The notes beneath the pieces were generated by a model, which saw only the letters and a program-made list of their open reading frames with translations, was not told the DNA's origin and did no database searches. The position numbers and the translations under genes were made by a program. Shown piece by piece: positions 1-8,308 of a stretch of 64,000 nucleotides of DNA (within the stretch, counting starts at the first letter, position 1; the number at the start of each line of letters is the position of its first letter). The DNA is taken from assembly GCA_050746185.1 (NCBI GenBank), contig JBOGLA010000002.1:28439-92438 (forward strand), read 5' to 3'. This DNA comes from PALSA-188 sp050746185. Its GTDB lineage: Bacteria > Acidobacteriota > Terriglobia > Terriglobales > Acidobacteriaceae.

Positions 1-83
1 CCGTGAAGATGATTTTTTCGGATGGCGAAGCTGCCGCGATGAACAAGTTTAACCGTAAAGCCGACGAAGAAAGTCACCTGTAA
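1..83 (+). CDS. pth: Peptidyl-tRNA hydrolase, C-terminal tail (partial)
   Basis: Only the last 26 codons lie in the window, reading from base 3 to the TAA at 81-83. The tail contains DGEAAAMNKFNR, which resembles the end of bacterial Pth proteins, where an alanine-rich stretch is followed by MN and an aromatic residue. Pth frees peptides from dropped peptidyl-tRNA in the cytoplasm. It often sits just upstream of rpsF, as here. The body of the gene is outside the window, so the call rests on a short tail plus context. Confidence 0.55.
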   Translation, partial: VKMIFSDGEAAAMNKFNRKADEESHL

Positions 84-86
84 GTC

Positions 87-115
87 TGTCATCCCGAGCG
101 AAGCGAGGGATCTGC
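87..115. repeat. Dispersed repeat, TGTCATYCCGAG half-element
   Basis: Begins TGTCATCCCGAGCGAAGCGA and runs on into GGGATCTGC. The same text recurs at 29918-29946 and in diverged form at 4883-4988, 12359-12451, 33101 and 41054. It holds a small internal palindrome (GAGCGAAGCGAG-like). It lies between the pth tail and rpsF. Confidence 0.75.
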
Positions 116-158
116 ATTTCGTCATGGCTCGGGAGTGATGGGATTTGGAGAAGACTAC

Positions 159-560
159 ATGAATCGTACTTATGAACTGATGTTTATCGTCCGGCCTGAC
201 ATGGCGGAAGAGGACCAGGACAAGCTGATTTCCACTCTGGAAACCGCAGTGACGTCCTCGGGCGGAGCAGTCAAGAGCGTGGAGAAAATGGGCAAACGCC
301 GTCTGGCGTACACGGTGCGCCGCTTTCATGATGGCCTGTACATGCTGCTCACTGTCGAGGGCAGCGGCGGACTGGTCCACGAGTTGGAACGGCGCCTCCG
401 AGTCACTGAGCCGGTCATTAAATTTATAACGGTGCGCATTGATGAAGAGCAGAAACGTCTGGACAAGATCAAAGCAATCAAGGATGCGCGCCGTAAAGCG
501 CCGCCGGCGCCGATAACGCCGGAGGAAGCAGCGCCGGAAACGCCTGCAGTTACGGCATAG
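159..560 (+). CDS. rpsF: 30S ribosomal protein S6
   Basis: S6 binds the 16S rRNA platform as a heterodimer with S18, encoded next. The protein is 133 residues with the family opening MNRTYELMFIVRP and a basic central region (GKRRLAYTVRR). The last 25 or so residues are alanine/proline/glutamate-rich and probably disordered. An upstream ATG at 135 is open, but the ATG at 159 is preferred because a GGAG lies about eight bases before it and the family motif begins directly. It heads the rpsF-rpsR-rplI cluster. Confidence 0.96.
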   Translation: MNRTYELMFIVRPDMAEEDQDKLISTLETAVTSSGGAVKSVEKMGKRRLAYTVRRFHDGLYMLLTVEGSGGLVHELERRLRVTEPVIKFITVRIDEEQKRLDKIKAIKDARRKAPPAPITPEEAAPETPAVTA

Positions 561-613
561 AAACCCGTGGCTGAGCTCGACCGATTTTGAATGACTGATT
601 TTTAAGGAGCAAT

Positions 614-997
614 ATGGCTGACGAAACAAGACCAGCACCAACTGCAACTGCCGGCTCCGCCGGCGAACGTCCTTCAGGGGAGAGATCTTTTGGCGGGGAC
701 CGGCCTGACCGCGGTGAGCGGCGTCCACCGCGACCTGGCGGCGCAGGGCGGGAAGGCGGGGGCGGCGCGGGCCGCAAATATTTCCGGCGCAAAAAAGTTT
801 GCAAATTCTGCACCGAAAAAATCGAGGCAGTCAATTACAAGGACGTTCGCCTGCTCGCGCAATTTGTTGCCGAGAGCGGCAAGATCGTTCCGCGGCGGCT
901 GACCGGAGTATGCACGCCTCACCAGCGGCGTCTTTCCCTCGCGATCAAGCAGGCTCGCAACATCGCCTTGCTGCCATTCGCGGGTCGGGCATCGTAG
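614..997 (+). CDS. rpsR: 30S ribosomal protein S18 with long basic N-terminal extension
   Basis: S18 pairs with S6 on the small-subunit platform. The conserved core starts near residue 54 (KYFRRKKVCKFC) and continues through NYKDVRLLAQFV and the C-terminal RRLTGVCTPHQRRL. In front are about 53 residues rich in Gly, Arg, Pro and Glu; common S18 proteins are only about 75 residues. The AAGGAGC at 604-610 supports this start, so the extension is probably translated. It lies 53 bases after rpsF. Confidence 0.96.
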   Translation: MADETRPAPTATAGSAGERPSGERSFGGDRPDRGERRPPRPGGAGREGGGGAGRKYFRRKKVCKFCTEKIEAVNYKDVRLLAQFVAESGKIVPRRLTGVCTPHQRRLSLAIKQARNIALLPFAGRAS

Positions 998-1045
998 TCG
1001 GCTTTTAGCTTCAAATCTGAGTAAAAACTTTGTAATGGAGTCATC

Positions 1046-1498
1046 ATGGAAGTCATTCTAAAAGAGGATGTAGTAAAACTAGGCTCGCGCGGTGATGTGG
1101 TAAAGGTCGCCGAAGGTTTTGGCCGCAATTACCTGCTGCCCCGCAAGCTGGCGATTGAAGCGTCCAAAGGCAACAAAGCGGTTATCGAGCAGATGAAAGC
1201 GGCCGGCGTACGCCGCACCGCCAAGGAAAAGTCGAGTGCTGAAACTCTGGCTAAGCAATTTGACGGCGTTTCGGTCTCGTTCCAGCGCCGTTCGGGCGAG
1301 CACGATCAACTTTTCGGTTCGGTTACCTCGGGAGACATCGCCGATGCGCTGGCAAAAAAAGGTTTCGATCTCGATCGCCGGAAGATTCAGTTGCACGAGC
1401 CGCTTAAGACGGTCGGCGAGTTTACCGTGCCAATTAAATTGCATAAAGAAGTGACGGCGCACCTGAAAGTCATCATCGAGAAAGAGGCGGAGGGATAG
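1046..1498 (+). CDS. rplI: 50S ribosomal protein L9
   Basis: L9 binds domain V of 23S rRNA near the L1 stalk. It has 150 residues, the normal length. The N-terminal RNA-binding lobe shows MEVILKEDVVKLGSRGDVV and GFGRNYLLPRKLA, then a long linker helix and a C-terminal lobe with LFGSVTSGDIADAL. A GGAG lies eight bases before the ATG. Third gene of the rpsF cluster; no ssb or dnaB is interposed. Confidence 0.97.
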   Translation: MEVILKEDVVKLGSRGDVVKVAEGFGRNYLLPRKLAIEASKGNKAVIEQMKAAGVRRTAKEKSSAETLAKQFDGVSVSFQRRSGEHDQLFGSVTSGDIADALAKKGFDLDRRKIQLHEPLKTVGEFTVPIKLHKEVTAHLKVIIEKEAEG

Positions 1499-1996
1499 GG
1501 CTTTCTTCTCCGGCCCTCTGTATTTGTTGCTCTTCGATAAAGAAGCAATCCGGGAACTGGGAACTGTCGACTGGTCTTAAGGCTCCCATTCCTGGCCCCG
1601 GCAAAATTAATTTGCCCCATTATGGCGATGCCTCAAGGCAGTAGAAATTGCTCGACCGCGCGGACACTCACGCAATAGAATCGCGGCAGCTCAGGAGACT
1701 CCCGGTTCTAAGACCCACAAAACACTGGTCCTTAATAAATTACGCGATCAAGTCTTTCTCAGCGAATATCCTGTAACCCCCTATAATTTCTGCTTACGCA
1801 CCTGATCCTTGCGCGTCTATAACTATGCAAACGGGAGGAACGGCGATGGCGCCCGGTTGCGGCGAGGATAAAGACAATTATGCCGGCCGATGCGTGGGCC
1901 ATTTCTTTTACGGTTGGCAGAGGCTCCCCTCCAGGCACAATCCGTGGCCGGAGGGGAGATAACAGCGGAACGTGGCACCCCCAAGCACGGGGCCAA
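1499..1996. other. Intergenic region upstream of the sigma-factor gene
   Basis: Nearly 500 bases between rplI and the preferred sigma-factor start. Near 1499-1521 is a weak hairpin (AGGGC with GCCCT) that could end the rplI transcript. Near 1552-1567 is the low-complexity GGGAACTGGGAACTG text seen elsewhere in spacers. A TATAAT box sits at 1782-1787. No RNA gene was recognised. Confidence 0.6.
1782..1787 (+). promoter_or_regulatory. Candidate -10 box for the sigma-factor cluster
   Basis: An exact TATAAT in an AT-rich stretch, about 95 bases before the longest possible start and 210 before the preferred start of the sigma-factor gene. No convincing TTGACA lies 16-18 bases upstream, so the call is tentative. 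Confidence 0.3.
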
Positions 1997-2593
1997 ATGG
2001 CTGGAGAAAGTCTAAGCCGCATTGACGATACGGAGCTGGTCCGCGAAGCGCAACGCGGTAATCGCGCCGCTTTCGAGGAACTGGTGCGGCACTACGATCA
2101 GGCGGTGCTTCGCCTGGCGATGCATCTGACGGGTTCGGATCATGAAGCCCAGGACATCTACCAGGAGGCTTTTCTCAAGGCTTACAAGAGCGTAGGCAAC
2201 TTCCGCTTTGAGTGCTCTTTTTACACGTGGATTTACCGGATCGTAACCAACCTTTGCCTCGACCATTTGCGCAAGCGGCAGGTGCGCAAGGAAGACGCCC
2301 CGGTCGCCACTGATTCGAGCGGACAGCAGTACGACGTGTTGGAAAGAGTGCCGGACGGACGCGCCGGAGCGAATCCTGAGCTGGATCTGATGCGCCGGGA
2401 ACTGGGGGGCCGCATCAATCATGCGCTGGAAAAACTGACTCCACGGGAACGGATGGTATTTGAGCTGAAACATTACCACGGGCTGAAACTGAGAACCGTC
2501 GGCGAAGTTTTGAACACCACCGAAGAGACGGCTAAGAACACTCTCTTTCGCGCAACCCAGAAACTGCGCGGAGCGTTAGGCGACATGCGTTGA
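1997..2593 (+). CDS. ECF-type RNA polymerase sigma factor
   Basis: A sigma-70 family factor of the ECF group that should direct RNA polymerase to a stress or envelope regulon. Region 2 is visible as FEELVRHYDQAVLRLAMHL, DIYQEAFLKAY and FYTWIYRIVTNLCLDHLRKR. Region 4 is ALEKLTPRERMVFELKHY followed by a helix-turn-helix (LRTVGEVLNTTEETAKNTLF). The frame is open back to ATG 1880, adding 39 unconserved residues; ATG 1997 is preferred because sigma homology begins there, although neither start has a strong ribosome-binding site. The next gene encodes a zf-HC2 protein, its likely anti-sigma partner. Confidence 0.9.
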   Translation: MAGESLSRIDDTELVREAQRGNRAAFEELVRHYDQAVLRLAMHLTGSDHEAQDIYQEAFLKAYKSVGNFRFECSFYTWIYRIVTNLCLDHLRKRQVRKEDAPVATDSSGQQYDVLERVPDGRAGANPELDLMRRELGGRINHALEKLTPRERMVFELKHYHGLKLRTVGEVLNTTEETAKNTLFRATQKLRGALGDMR

Positions 2594-2671
2594 ACACGTG
2601 GGAACAGCCGCCCCCGGCTGTTCAGGGTGTCCGCAAGGTCGGCAGTAAAGGGAAGACTGAGGAATTGAAAT

Positions 2672-3613
2672 ATGAAATGCGAATGGGTTAAAGAAAATAT
2701 TCTGCTCTACGTTTACGACGAAGTGGCAGACGACGCTCGATACGAACTGGAGCAGCACATCACGCGCTGCAAGAATTGCGCGGCTGAACTGGAGAGCCTG
2801 CGCGGCTTTCGATCCTCGATTTCAGAACCCGCCGTGACTGATCCCTCGCCGAACCTGCTGGCGGCTTCCCGGATGAGGCTTCAAGAGGCTTTGGAAACTA
2901 CCGAGCAGAACCGGTTCTGGCGGCGTTTTCTGGTCGAGCCGGCTGCATGGCTGCAGCAGATGCGTTTCTCGCCGGCTCTGGCTGCAATGCTGTTGATCGC
3001 CGGTTTCGCCGGCGGCGTCGGAGCGACATACAAGGTCATTGGCGGGAATGGAGGAAGGCTTTCCAATACTCCAGCGACAGTGAACCAACAGCCCGTCGAA
3101 TCTTCCATTAGCGGAATCCGCTCAATCAGCCAGCAGCCCGGAAGCAACCAGGTCAGCATTCAGTACGACACGGTCTCAACCCAGCAGACCGAGGGATCGC
3201 TAAACGACGCGCGCATACAGCAATTGCTGCTTTTTGCCGCTCGCAATAACTACAACTCGGGTGTGCGGATGGACTCGGTGGACTTGCTTACGCAGCAGCC
3301 CAGCGATCCTCACGTCCGCGAGGCCCTGATGTATGCGTTGCGCTATGACTCCAATCCAGGAGTGCGGCTGAAGGCGTTGGATGGATTGGGTCCATTCGTA
3401 AAGGATGACCTTCGCGTGCGCGATGCGGTGCTCGAAGCGTTGATGTCAGACTCGAATCCGGGAGTTCGCACCGAGGCGCTTCACTTGATTGAACCGGTGC
3501 GCGCCGACAGCAGCGTGCGTATCGTGCTGCAAAAATTGGCGGCCAGTGATCACAATCAGTACATACGCTCTCAGTCGCGCACGCTGCTGGCGCAACTGCC
3601 GGAAATTGATTGA
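2672..3613 (+). CDS. Putative anti-sigma factor: zinc finger, one membrane helix, HEAT repeats
   Basis: 313 residues. The N-terminus carries the zf-HC2 anti-sigma motif HITRCKNC around residues 30-37. A hydrophobic helix (ALAAMLLIAGFAGG) near residues 102-120 should anchor it in the inner membrane. Behind a Ser/Gln-rich linker the C-terminal 130 residues form alpha-helical HEAT-like repeats with recurring D-SNPGVR (twice). A plausible reading is a cytoplasmic sigma-binding zinc domain joined to a periplasmic sensing scaffold. It follows the sigma gene by 78 bases. The regulatory role is inferred from motif and context. Confidence 0.8.
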   Translation: MKCEWVKENILLYVYDEVADDARYELEQHITRCKNCAAELESLRGFRSSISEPAVTDPSPNLLAASRMRLQEALETTEQNRFWRRFLVEPAAWLQQMRFSPALAAMLLIAGFAGGVGATYKVIGGNGGRLSNTPATVNQQPVESSISGIRSISQQPGSNQVSIQYDTVSTQQTEGSLNDARIQQLLLFAARNNYNSGVRMDSVDLLTQQPSDPHVREALMYALRYDSNPGVRLKALDGLGPFVKDDLRVRDAVLEALMSDSNPGVRTEALHLIEPVRADSSVRIVLQKLAASDHNQYIRSQSRTLLAQLPEID

Positions 3614-3638
3614 ACGGATTATTGAAGGGAACCACACA

Positions 3639-4832
3639 ATGCTGAATAGACTCACTAAAATCGCGGCCGTTTTGCTGGTAGTGACGCCGCTGCTGTACGC
3701 GCAGGAAACCCGCATTTACCAGGACGGGGCGAACTGGACTCGCGAGATGACCGGATCGCTGCCCGCGGCCCGCAACCTCCATATTCGAGTGGATATAGGT
3801 TCGGTCCGCATCGAAGGCGGCGGTTCGCAACAAGGCATTAGCTATTCGATTCGCAATCGCGCTCACACTCCTTCGGAAGAAGCGGCGCGCCGCCAGTTTG
3901 ATTTGTACAAGATCACCGCTTCTTTGCGCGGGGATACGGCCTGGATCGTTGGGGAGTGTCATGGAACCGACGCGCACAAATTCTCCGGAGAGTTCGTGGT
4001 CAAAGTTCCGCGGGATATGGATTCGATAAAGGTGGAAACCGAGGGCGGAAGCGTAGTGGCGACCAGCGTCAACGGGCGTTTTGATACGGAGAGCGGCGGA
4101 GGCAGCATTCATCTTGACGATTTGAGCGGCCCCGTCAACGCTGAGACTGGCGGCGGAAGCATCGAAGTCGGAAACATTGGTGGAGACATTACGCTGCATA
4201 CAGGCGGCGGGAGTATTAAGGTTGCTTCCGCGAAAGGAAAGATCAATGCAGAAACGGGAGGCGGAAGCGTCGTCATCGTCTCCGGCCTGCAAGGAGCGAT
4301 CCTTGAAACCGGAGGCGGCAATATTCAGGTGCAACACTGCGATGGGCACGTCAAAGCCAGCACCGGCGGAGGCAGTATTGATCTTGGCGACCTCGGCGGA
4401 CCGGTCGAAATTGAAACCGGCGGCGGAAGTATTCGTTTAACTTCCGCAAAGGGCCTGGTCAATGCCCAAACTGGAAGCGGCAGCATTGAACTCGATGGCG
4501 TGCCTTCGGCCCGGGCCGAAACCGGATCAGGCGGCATTATTGCCAGGTTCATTTCGTCAAATGGCGTGCGCTCGGATTCGGTTTTGCAAACAGCGGTCGG
4601 TGACATCACGGTTTACTTGTCGCCGAACATTCCCATCACGATTCGAGCTTCGATTGACGTGGCGAACGGCCACACCATTCGTTCGGATTTCCCGGAGATT
4701 CGAGTTGCAAGCAATGGCGGAGAATGGGGACCGAAGAGCGTGAGCGCCGAAGGTTCGCTGAATGGCGGGGGGCCGCTGCTAAAACTAAGAACCAGCACAG
4801 GCAATATCGTGCTGAAGCGCGCGGATCGTTAA
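3639..4832 (+). CDS. Secreted DUF4097-type beta-repeat protein
   Basis: 397 residues. It starts with a signal peptide (MLNRLTKIAAVLLVVTPLLY, then AQE). The middle, about residues 110-310, is a ladder of roughly 20-residue units each centred on (T/S)GGGSI or close variants, as in DUF4097 adhesin-like beta-solenoids. ATG 3639 is preferred over an upstream in-frame ATG because it opens the signal peptide and has GAAGGGA eight bases before it. It is 25 bases after the anti-sigma gene and likely co-transcribed. In Acidobacteria and Bacteroidetes such proteins often accompany ECF/anti-sigma pairs; substrate unknown. Confidence 0.82.
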   Translation: MLNRLTKIAAVLLVVTPLLYAQETRIYQDGANWTREMTGSLPAARNLHIRVDIGSVRIEGGGSQQGISYSIRNRAHTPSEEAARRQFDLYKITASLRGDTAWIVGECHGTDAHKFSGEFVVKVPRDMDSIKVETEGGSVVATSVNGRFDTESGGGSIHLDDLSGPVNAETGGGSIEVGNIGGDITLHTGGGSIKVASAKGKINAETGGGSVVIVSGLQGAILETGGGNIQVQHCDGHVKASTGGGSIDLGDLGGPVEIETGGGSIRLTSAKGLVNAQTGSGSIELDGVPSARAETGSGGIIARFISSNGVRSDSVLQTAVGDITVYLSPNIPITIRASIDVANGHTIRSDFPEIRVASNGGEWGPKSVSAEGSLNGGGPLLKLRTSTGNIVLKRADR

Positions 4833-4882
4833 CCATGAATCTACGCAAGAGAGTTTGCAAGTTATGGCGACACACATCACGA

Positions 4883-4988
4883 AACATTGTCATTCCGAGC
4901 CGCTCGCAGCCGCGTTCAAGCGGCGAGGACGTGCGAGGAATCTGCACTTGCCTGAAGCCAACAGACTGGCGCTCGGAATGACAATGTT
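4883..4988. repeat. MITE-like palindromic element with 17-bp perfect terminal inverted repeats
   Basis: Arms at 4883-4899 and 4972-4988 are perfect reverse complements (outer text AACATTGTCATTCCGAG). The interior holds further short palindromes and the GAGGAATCTGC text typical of this family. It fills most of the spacer between the DUF4097 and PDZ genes. A second near-complete copy is at 12359-12451. Confidence 0.8.
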
Positions 4989-5044
4989 CTTACTGAACGG
5001 CTGGCGATCGCTCGGATGACGTCGCTGGCTGAGGAGGTTTTCCC

Positions 5045-6214
5045 ATGCGGAAGTGGATGACCGTTAAATCGCTGATTCTGCCGGTTCTCGCAATGGCAAT
5101 GATCGCCGGCAGATCTGATGTTCTGTTTGCGTCGGAGGAAGCCTCCGGATTCCCTGCTGACGGTGGAGAGAGTACCGAGTCGTACCTGGGCGTGGACACT
5201 CGCGACATCACGCCTGACCGCCTCGCTCCGCTTCAATTGAAGGATGAGAAGGGCGTCGAAGTAACCATGGTGGACCAGGACGCCCCCGCGGGGAAGGCCG
5301 GACTAAAGGATCACGACGTTATTCTTGGCGTCAATGGCACAGAAGTGGAGAGCGTCGAGCAATTGCGCCGCCTGATTCATGAAATCCCGGCCGGACGGAC
5401 AGTTTCGATCTCCCTGAGCCGCAATGGCCAGCCTATGACCGTGAAGGCGGATCTCGCCGCCAGAAAAAAAGGTGTGGTGATGTCATGGCCGCAAGGGAAC
5501 AATTTCAGGGTGAACATACCGCCGATGCCGCCCATTCCTTCAATGCCTGACATGGACGTGCCCGTGTCCATCGTGATTGTGCACTCTTCCACTCGTAGCG
5601 GTTTGATGGTTGAGAATCTGACTCCGCAACTGGGAGACTTTTTCGGAGTCAAGAATGGAGAGGGAATCCTTGTGCGCTCCGTGGAGAAAGGAAGCCGCGC
5701 GGAAGCTGCCGGCTTTCATGCCGGGGACGTGATCGTGCGCGTGAATCAGGAAAAGATCGGCGACAGCGGAGATTTCACCCATGCCTTGAATTTCCGCAAG
5801 GGGAATTCGGCGAGTGTGACGGTCCTTCGCGACCGGAAGCAATTGAGTCTGACGTTGACTCTTCCGGATCACGGACCCACGGGGCAGGGCCCTCACGAGA
5901 GCACGAACTGGCCTATCGGTGATGCCCGCACCCGAATGGACATTGTTCGGGCCGAATCAGAGCTAGCTCACCTGCAACCGGAGATTCAATGCCAGCTCGC
6001 CCGGCATGCCGCTGAACTTCAACGCATGCAGAACGAGCTTGAACTGCGCACCGCAGACATGAAGCGCATCCAACCGGAAATCGAGCGGGCGACCCGGGCG
6101 GCCCGCGAAGAACTCAAAACGCACATGAACGAATTGGAACTTCAGATGGATCAGCGGAACGACTTGATCAGGAAATGGCTGCAGCACGCATTCCCGAACC
6201 AGGCTGACATTTGA
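5045..6214 (+). CDS. Secreted protein with two PDZ domains and a C-terminal coiled coil
   Basis: 389 residues. An N-terminal signal segment (SLILPVLAMAMIAG) is followed by PDZ 1 (residues 45-135, with AGLKDHDVILGVNG) and PDZ 2 (about 185-275, with AEAAGFHAGDVIVRVNQEKI). Residues 295-389 are charged, with a heptad-like pattern rich in Glu, Gln and Leu, probably a coiled coil. No serine-protease domain is present, so it is not a DegP/HtrA protease although the PDZ pair resembles theirs. GAGGAGG just before the ATG supports the start. Fourth gene of the sigma cluster; a periplasmic chaperone, adaptor or sensor role is inferred. Confidence 0.82.
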   Translation: MRKWMTVKSLILPVLAMAMIAGRSDVLFASEEASGFPADGGESTESYLGVDTRDITPDRLAPLQLKDEKGVEVTMVDQDAPAGKAGLKDHDVILGVNGTEVESVEQLRRLIHEIPAGRTVSISLSRNGQPMTVKADLAARKKGVVMSWPQGNNFRVNIPPMPPIPSMPDMDVPVSIVIVHSSTRSGLMVENLTPQLGDFFGVKNGEGILVRSVEKGSRAEAAGFHAGDVIVRVNQEKIGDSGDFTHALNFRKGNSASVTVLRDRKQLSLTLTLPDHGPTGQGPHESTNWPIGDARTRMDIVRAESELAHLQPEIQCQLARHAAELQRMQNELELRTADMKRIQPEIERATRAAREELKTHMNELELQMDQRNDLIRKWLQHAFPNQADI

Positions 6215-6231
6215 AATCGTGGAATGCGGGG

Positions 6232-8130
6232 CTACAAAATTATCCTGTCGTCCCCGACTCTGCGTGTGACATGCTCCCGATCAAGATATTCGAGCAGCGG
6301 AATGGCGTACTTGCGGCTCACTCCGGTGAGATTCTTGAACCGGGCTATATCTATTTTGGGCGATTTTTCCTTTTCCAAACTTATTGTCTGTCTGAGTCCA
6401 TCCAGCGCAGTGGAATGAAATACCAGATCGTCGGAAACCTTCACCAGGGTTTTATCACGCAAGAGTAGGGTAACTATTTTCTGTGCCCGCGCTTTGTCAA
6501 TCTTCAATCCAGCCAGCACATCCTTCAAAGCAGGAACTTTCAATCCCGCCGACGCGAACTCAGCTTCGATCATTCTCTTGGACTCCGCCTCATCGTCCTT
6601 CATCACAACGCCCCGACCGGACAAGCGGACAACATCTCCTGTGAGTTCGATCTTCTTTGATTTGGAAAGGCTTTCGAGGAGATATTCATAGACGGCGGTT
6701 GGAACAGAAGGGATCTGTTCGCGCAATTCCTGTTTACTCATTCCGCTAACCAGAGGGTTCAGTCTGTGGAACGAATTGAGTGAAGCGGAAATGGCTTCAG
6801 CAATCTCTTCCAACGCGCGCGCGCAGAATAGAAAATTGTCAACCCGGGAAATATCGGAAATTGTTGAGGCGGTCCCGGTGATTTCCGGGATCGTCCAGCC
6901 AGTTTGCGCGACGGCATCAGCGAGGCTAAGACCGCGAGTTCCGGCATGAACGACGCGCGCCCGGAGAGTGTCTACTTGCGATCCCGATTTCAAGCCCTGC
7001 AAAAACTTCACATAGGCCGCTGTTCTTTTAACGTTAGCGGGAGGCGCGTTGCTCAATATCACGCCCCCGCCGATTGTCATTGCCGGTGAGAACTGGCGAA
7101 TGATAAACCGATCCCCCGGCAGCAATAGCGTCGCATCTGTCAGTCTCAGTTGCGCGAAGGCTTCTTCTCCTGGTGATAGCTGATTTCCTTCATGGAAAAT
7201 AACTTCGGCGGAAGTTTCCATGGCGTATGCGTGGAAACGAACGCGCGAGCGCTGCTTCAACGGCTTGGCCGATGAGAGAAGCGACAAGCACACATCCAGC
7301 CGCCTTGCCGGCTGAAAAGTGGCCAAAGGCGTCAAGACCATTCCACGGCTGACTTCTTCGACGCCGACTCCGGCCAGATTCGCCGCGGTTCGCTGTCCGG
7401 CGACGGCTTCATCTACCGCTTGCCCTTGAACCTGAAGACCGCGCACGCGGACTCTTTCTTGCTCCGGGAAAACTTCAAGCTCATCTTCGTTGCGAATTCT
7501 GCCGGCGATGAGCGTCCCGGTAACCACGGTTCCAAACCCTTTCATGGTGAAGACGCGGTCAATGGGCAGGCGCGGCAATGCATTTGAATTTCTTACAGCC
7601 GATTCCATCGCAAGGTTTGCGAGATGTTTCTTTAACCGATCGAGGCCCGCGCCAGTCAGTGAACTTACGGCGACAATCGGCGATTGCGAGGTGTCTAGGA
7701 ATGACCCGCGAACGAATTCCTCGACTTCGAGGCGCACAACGTCAAGAGTTTCTTTGTCCACAAGGTCCGACTTGGTGAGAACCGTTATTCCGCGCCGCAC
7801 CGAAAGCAGTCTGCAAATATCGAAATGCTCGCGGGTTTGCGGCTTGATGGATTCATCCGCCGCAACCACGAGAAGCACGAGATCAATCCCGCCGATGCCG
7901 GCCAGCATATTCCGCACAAACTTTTCGTGACCCGGAACGTCAATAAATCCAATGCGAATGGATTCGAAGTTTTGCGCAGGCAATTCGAAATGAGCAAATC
8001 CGAGATCAATGGTGATGCCGCGGCGTTTTTCTTCTTGAAGGCGGTCGGCGTCAATTCCGGTCAGAGCCTTGACCAGAGCGGTTTTCCCGTGATCAATGTG
8101 GCCAGCCGTGCCGACGATGATGGATTTCAT
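6232..8130 (-). CDS. selB: Selenocysteine-specific translation elongation factor SelB
   Basis: SelB is a GTPase that brings Sec-tRNA to recoded UGA codons with a SECIS RNA. The 632-residue protein begins MKSIIVGTAGHIDHGKTALV (P-loop), then switch II DVPGHEKF and base-specificity TKSD; EF-Tu-like domains 2 and 3 follow, and the C-terminal third has the winged-helix character that binds SECIS. The frame extends 37 codons further upstream, but that part is repeat-derived (dispersed repeat at 8208-8233) and lacks family similarity, so ATG 8130 is used. selA, selC and selD are not in the window. Confidence 0.93.
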   Translation of the reverse strand: MKSIIVGTAGHIDHGKTALVKALTGIDADRLQEEKRRGITIDLGFAHFELPAQNFESIRIGFIDVPGHEKFVRNMLAGIGGIDLVLLVVAADESIKPQTREHFDICRLLSVRRGITVLTKSDLVDKETLDVVRLEVEEFVRGSFLDTSQSPIVAVSSLTGAGLDRLKKHLANLAMESAVRNSNALPRLPIDRVFTMKGFGTVVTGTLIAGRIRNEDELEVFPEQERVRVRGLQVQGQAVDEAVAGQRTAANLAGVGVEEVSRGMVLTPLATFQPARRLDVCLSLLSSAKPLKQRSRVRFHAYAMETSAEVIFHEGNQLSPGEEAFAQLRLTDATLLLPGDRFIIRQFSPAMTIGGGVILSNAPPANVKRTAAYVKFLQGLKSGSQVDTLRARVVHAGTRGLSLADAVAQTGWTIPEITGTASTISDISRVDNFLFCARALEEIAEAISASLNSFHRLNPLVSGMSKQELREQIPSVPTAVYEYLLESLSKSKKIELTGDVVRLSGRGVVMKDDEAESKRMIEAEFASAGLKVPALKDVLAGLKIDKARAQKIVTLLLRDKTLVKVSDDLVFHSTALDGLRQTISLEKEKSPKIDIARFKNLTGVSRKYAIPLLEYLDREHVTRRVGDDRIIL

Positions 8131-8207
8131 GCAGAGAACAGTATAGGCGGGATAGCGCGGCGGGAATTCAGTGCCGGCCTGTTCGAGGACGTCGGCGAAG
8201 CAAAGGC

Positions 8208-8233
8208 CGCGGACAGGAGTGTCCGCGCCACAC
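8208..8233. repeat. Short hairpin repeat, GCGGACAGGAGTGTCCGC
   Basis: GCGGAC and GTCCGC flank AGGAGT, followed by GCCACACA. The same unit is at 44893-44922, and a variant lies inside purL at about 8767-8792. It sits in the divergent spacer between selB and purL. Confidence 0.75.
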
Positions 8234-8308
8234 AAACTCATTGTGGAAAAGCTTCCGATTTTCTTTTCTGTCAGGAAGCACGCCTAAATGCGACAATAGA
8301 ATTTCCTC

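Noticed and set aside
1499..1879. tRNA or small RNA gene in the gap before the sigma factor
   Set aside because: A GGTTCTAAGACC-like string hints at a T-arm, but no cloverleaf or acceptor stem could be formed.
3288..4349. Long open frame antisense to the HEAT and DUF4097 genes
   Set aside because: It mirrors the glycine-rich repeat codons of the real gene, has no domain signature and lacks a credible start region.
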